This document shows, in pieces, positions 61,476 to 64,000 of a stretch of 64,000 nt of DNA. Source of the DNA: Saccharothrix tamanrassetensis (GTDB lineage Bacteria > Actinomycetota > Actinomycetes > Mycobacteriales > Pseudonocardiaceae); NCBI RefSeq assembly GCF_014203665.1, contig NZ_JACHJN010000012.1:186001-250000 (forward strand), read 5' to 3'. Below the pieces are notes generated by a model. That model ran no database searches, had not been told where the DNA came from, and saw only the letters and a list, made by a program, of their open reading frames with translations. The position numbers and the translations under genes are program-made. Position 1 is the first letter of the stretch. Each line of letters begins with the position of its first letter.

Positions 61476-61856
61476 TCACAGGTTGCCGAACACCTCCAGT
61501 GGGAAGGGCGGCTGGGCGAGCGGGCGGACGGCCAGCCGCATCAGGATGAGCTGGTTGTCGTCGCCGTGCACCCCGTGCGCGGTCAGCTCGTCGCAGCGCG
61601 TGCAGCGGTGGACGATCTTCCAGTCCCCGTTGCGCGGCACCGCGATCGAGATGGGTGACATCCGTGCCTGGCACTCGGACGGCCCGCCCGCGACGTGGTC
61701 GTGGACGTGCCGGGACTGCAGGCAGCTCGGGCAGTGGTTGCGCCGCCCGCCGTCAGGGGCCCGCGCGGTGACCGTCAGCCCGCACCACACGCAGGCGAAG
61801 GTTTCCGTGCGCGAACCGAAGTCGGACGGGTTGGATCTTTCGTTGGTGTTGGACAC
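61476..61856 (-). CDS. RNHCP-domain zinc-ribbon protein
   Basis: 126 residues from the GTG at 61856. The same domain is present: FACVWCGLTVT...RRNHCPSCLQSRHVHDHVAGGPSECQARM, and a late HRCTRCDEL pair, giving the same set of paired cysteines as its neighbour. The C-terminal half (GDDNQLILMRLAVRPLAQPPFP) also matches the neighbour (GDDNPLALLRMAVRPLSDSRVP), so the two are clear tandem duplicates. Function unknown. It is divergent from the LacI gene over a 560-base gap. Confidence 0.85.
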   Translation of the reverse strand: MSNTNERSNPSDFGSRTETFACVWCGLTVTARAPDGGRRNHCPSCLQSRHVHDHVAGGPSECQARMSPISIAVPRNGDWKIVHRCTRCDELTAHGVHGDDNQLILMRLAVRPLAQPPFPLEVFGNL

Positions 61857-62418
61857 CCGGAACGCTCCTAGCCGGATCTCGTACGTTGTACGGTCGAAGG
61901 CCGGAGGGGCCGAGCGGTCCTCACCCCGTGGGGCGGGCCGTGTTGGCAGAACGGGCAGCCCGAAGCCGCACCGGACGATGCCGGGAATGCCGACGCGCCG
62001 AAGCGGTCAGCTACAGGACCCGGCCGAGGTGCGGTGGCGAGGCACACTCGGCCCATGCCGGGGCATAGATCAGCTGCTTTCCAGGGCGGGACGCCCACGA
62101 GTTCACGGTAGGACGGGTCGGAGGCTATCCGGGAGCCGCCCACGCCCGCCAACCGATTTTTCAAGCGGCACCGGGAGCGGCGATCCGGGTGCCGTCCCGC
62201 TCGGCTGGTCGGGTGGAAGCCCGTGCCGGGGATGGGGCCGCGGAGTGGGCGTCGGTGTGGGCGCCGGGCTCGTCGTCGAGGTCGCCGGCGGCGGCATCGG
62301 CGTGCGGCGGTGAGTCGCCCCATGTGCTCTAGAATAAAGCTGTGACCACGTCACAGGCGGCGGCGCGAACGGTGGCCGGAAGCCCGGGGCGACCAGGGAA
62401 GTGACAGGGAGCAGGAGC
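61857..62418. other. 560-base divergent intergenic region
   Basis: No gene recognised. A small palindrome CGTAC-N3-GTACG lies at 61880-61892, just upstream of the RNHCP pair, and the promoter-operator of the LacI gene is at its right end. A Pro/Arg/Gly-rich open frame between them shows no protein character. Confidence 0.45.
62330..62356 (+). promoter_or_regulatory. LacI-gene -10 element and palindromic operator
   Basis: TAGAAT at 62330-62335 resembles a -10 element. It is followed at 62340-62356 by CTGTGAC-CAC-GTCACAG, a perfect palindrome with 7-bp arms, placed at the expected transcription start, where a bound repressor would block transcription. Confidence 0.6.
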
Positions 62419-63474
62419 GTGGGAAGCAAGCGCACGGCGCGTCCGGCGCGTAGGCCCACCCTCCACGACGTGGGGCGCCTCGCGGGGACTTCGACGGCTG
62501 TCGTCAGCTACGTGCTCAACGGCGGACCCCGTCCGGTTTCCGACAAGACGCGGATCAAGGTCGAAGAGGCCATCCGGATGCTCGGCTACCGGCGCAACCC
62601 GCTCGCCGGCGCGTTGAGCGGCGGCCGGTCCAACCTCATCGGCCTGCTGGTGCCCGACACCGCGAACGCCTTCTTCGGCGAACTCTCGCGCTGCATCGAG
62701 GCGGAGGGGCGTCGCCGGGGCCTGCTCACGCTGCTCGGCAACACCGGCTACCACTCGTCGCTCGGGGACGACTACGGCAAGGCGTTCTCCGAGCTGCGCC
62801 CGCGCGGGATCTTCGTGACGACCGGCGAAGAGCCGCGCCAGGAAGACGAGACCCCTCGGGTCTACGTGCAGTGGGCCAGCCCCGACAGCACCTCGCCGAG
62901 CGTGACCTTCAACGACCTCCAGGGCGCCGCGCTCGTCGTCGAGCACTTGATCCGGCACGGCTACGAGGACATCGTCTGCGTGGCCGGTGAGCTCGAGGCG
63001 GGCCCGGCGAAAGGCCGGGAGGGTGGTTGGCGCCAGGCGATGCGGAGTGCGGGCCTGCCCACGGAGGGCAGGCTCATCCGGTCCTCCTTCGACCGGGTCG
63101 AAGCGGAGCGTGCGGTGAGGCAGGTCCTGGAGAGCGGGAACCGACCCCGCGCGATCTACGCGACGACCGATGAGCAGGCGCTGGTGACGATCCGCACGGC
63201 GACCAACCTCGGGTTGCGCGTACCCGACGACCTGGCGGTCGTGGGCTTCGACGGCATACGGGAGGCGCGGCTGGGGAGCTTCCCGCTCACCACCATCAGC
63301 CTCCCGTTCGAGCAGCTCGCGGTCCGCGCGTTCGACGCCTTGGACGAGACCTTCTACGAAGGTGGAGGTTCAGGGGCGTCGGTGGTCCTGGACGGCACGC
63401 TCAGCATCGGCGTGACGTGCGGGTGCGAGCAGGGTTCGGATGCTTCGCGGCTCGGCGTAGCCACAGGCGGGTAG
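62419..63474 (+). CDS. LacI-family transcriptional regulator
   Basis: 351 residues from the GTG at 62419 (AGGGAG 8 bases upstream); the GTG at 62401 is an alternative. The N-terminal HTH is complete (TLHDVGRLAGTSTAVVSYVLNGGPRPVSDKTRIKVEEAIRMLGYRRN, about 13-60), and the remaining 290 residues form a periplasmic-binding-protein-like effector domain (IGLLVPDTANAFFGELSRCIE...). Such regulators usually bind sugars. A perfect palindrome overlies its own promoter. It converges on a cupin gene. Confidence 0.9.
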   Translation: MGSKRTARPARRPTLHDVGRLAGTSTAVVSYVLNGGPRPVSDKTRIKVEEAIRMLGYRRNPLAGALSGGRSNLIGLLVPDTANAFFGELSRCIEAEGRRRGLLTLLGNTGYHSSLGDDYGKAFSELRPRGIFVTTGEEPRQEDETPRVYVQWASPDSTSPSVTFNDLQGAALVVEHLIRHGYEDIVCVAGELEAGPAKGREGGWRQAMRSAGLPTEGRLIRSSFDRVEAERAVRQVLESGNRPRAIYATTDEQALVTIRTATNLGLRVPDDLAVVGFDGIREARLGSFPLTTISLPFEQLAVRAFDALDETFYEGGGSGASVVLDGTLSIGVTCGCEQGSDASRLGVATGG

Positions 63475-63634
63475 CCCCGGGCGGGTAGTCACCGAGGCGT
63501 GGAAGTGCGCGTGCCCGCCGGGGTCGTGCGGCAGCTCGTTCTTCGCCGGCCTTCGACCTTCGCGGTCGGGCACGGCGTGTCGCGTCGGCCCCGCCGCGCG
63601 AGCACACGGCGGAGCTGACGCCTTCGGACACGCC

Positions 63635-64000
63635 CTACTTCGCGGGCTCGTGCTCGTCCGACCCGTAGTTCGGGCTCAACGACAGGGCGCTGAAGCGGAA
63701 CGGGCGGTCGACTCGGTTGAAGCCGAGCGGGCAGTGGCGGACGCCCGCGGGGATGTAGACCGAACCACTGGTCGTGATCGTGTGCCGGACGCCCTCGATG
63801 TCGAGGTAGATCTCCGCGCCGAGGTCGTCCACGTTGTCCGGGTCGTTGCCGTGCCAGATCAGGACTTCGTCGTAGTCGTGCTCGTGCTCCTTCACCCACT
63901 GCACGGGGGAGTCGCACTCCCTGATCCAGGTGTAGGTCAAGTGGATCTTGCTCTCCGGGACTTCCTGCGAGCGCATGAGCGCGAGCGCCTCGCCCACGTT
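63635..64000 (-). CDS. cupin-like protein (partial, N-terminus beyond the window)
   Basis: At least 121 residues with the stop at 63635; the frame is open to the window edge, so the start lies outside. Residues such as EVLIWHGNDPDNVDDLGAEIYLDIEGVRHTITTSGSVYIPAGVRHCPLGF read as a cupin beta-barrel with a His-rich motif and the late PAGVRHCP turn. The usual first-motif HxH is not clear, so metal binding is uncertain. It converges on the LacI gene. Function unknown. Confidence 0.7.
   Translation of the reverse strand, partial: NVGEALALMRSQEVPESKIHLTYTWIRECDSPVQWVKEHEHDYDEVLIWHGNDPDNVDDLGAEIYLDIEGVRHTITTSGSVYIPAGVRHCPLGFNRVDRPFRFSALSLSPNYGSDEHEPAK

Noticed and set aside
1-64000. CRISPR arrays, tRNA/rRNA genes and insertion sequences
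   Set aside because: No regularly spaced repeats, tRNA-like cloverleaf ends, rRNA segments or transposase-like proteins were seen on reading; a dedicated scan could still reveal short RNA genes.

Overview
The window is very GC-rich (roughly 70% or more by eye), with GTG and TTG starts, AGGAGG-type ribosome binding sites, a Tat-signal oxidase, secreted small proteins, wHTH-BTAD (SARP) and NB-ARC/TPR regulators, WS/DGAT and AccDA-type genes. This is typical of a filamentous actinomycete; the density of NB-ARC-TPR regulators and the gene styles suggest a Pseudonocardiales relative (Saccharothrix, Lentzea, Actinosynnema and similar). That placement is inference. No rRNA, tRNA, CRISPR array or insertion sequence was seen. 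Layout: 0-8.6 kb holds the tail of a small secreted protein, a membrane-anchored pentapeptide-repeat protein, a methyltransferase, a Tat-exported flavin amine oxidase divergent from an AraC-type regulator, and a tandem pair of LuxR-type paralogues. 8.7-27.6 kb is dominated by four large NB-ARC ATPases: a cyclase-like/SARP/NB-ARC/TPR giant, an XRE/NB-ARC/TPR protein, and two NB-ARC/TPR proteins that share an N-terminal QAG motif resembling bacterial amyloid signalling (RHIM-like) sequences. Between them lie a flavin monooxygenase, a protease-inhibitor-like secreted protein, an SGNH lipoprotein, a lipoprotein, a thioredoxin-reductase-like enzyme and a Na+/H+ antiporter. 27.8-44.6 kb looks like a specialised-metabolite locus. 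It has a ketoreductase-type SDR, a WS/DGAT acyltransferase, a ketosynthase protein whose acyltransferase and dehydratase parts are decayed and which lacks an ACP, and a complete acetyl-CoA carboxylase (fused carboxyltransferase, biotin carrier, biotin carboxylase). An aldehyde/acyl reductase-type ALDH, a MaoC hydratase, two small LuxR regulators and a truncated GMC oxidoreductase follow. A four-gene minus-strand operon then encodes a TenA-like protein, a flavin oxidoreductase, an altered HisF homologue and an Etr1/MECR-like enoyl reductase. Malonyl-CoA supply, condensation, keto reduction, dehydration and enoyl reduction are thus all present as discrete proteins, but no carrier protein was found. 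A SARP/NB-ARC/TPR regulator follows, and a direct-repeat box upstream of the tenA-like operon is a plausible target for it. 48.6-64 kb is a mixed accessory region: a TetR/aldo-keto reductase pair with twin operators, a PucR-type regulator and an alpha/beta hydrolase, and a YbtPQ/IrtAB-like ABC transporter pair. Next come a sugar O-methyltransferase-like protein, a PadR/HAAS-membrane-protein operon with a clear promoter-operator, an RTX-like secreted protein, a second PucR-type regulator, two tandem RNHCP zinc-ribbon proteins, a LacI regulator with a palindromic operator and the end of a cupin gene. Strong hairpin terminators separate most convergent pairs.
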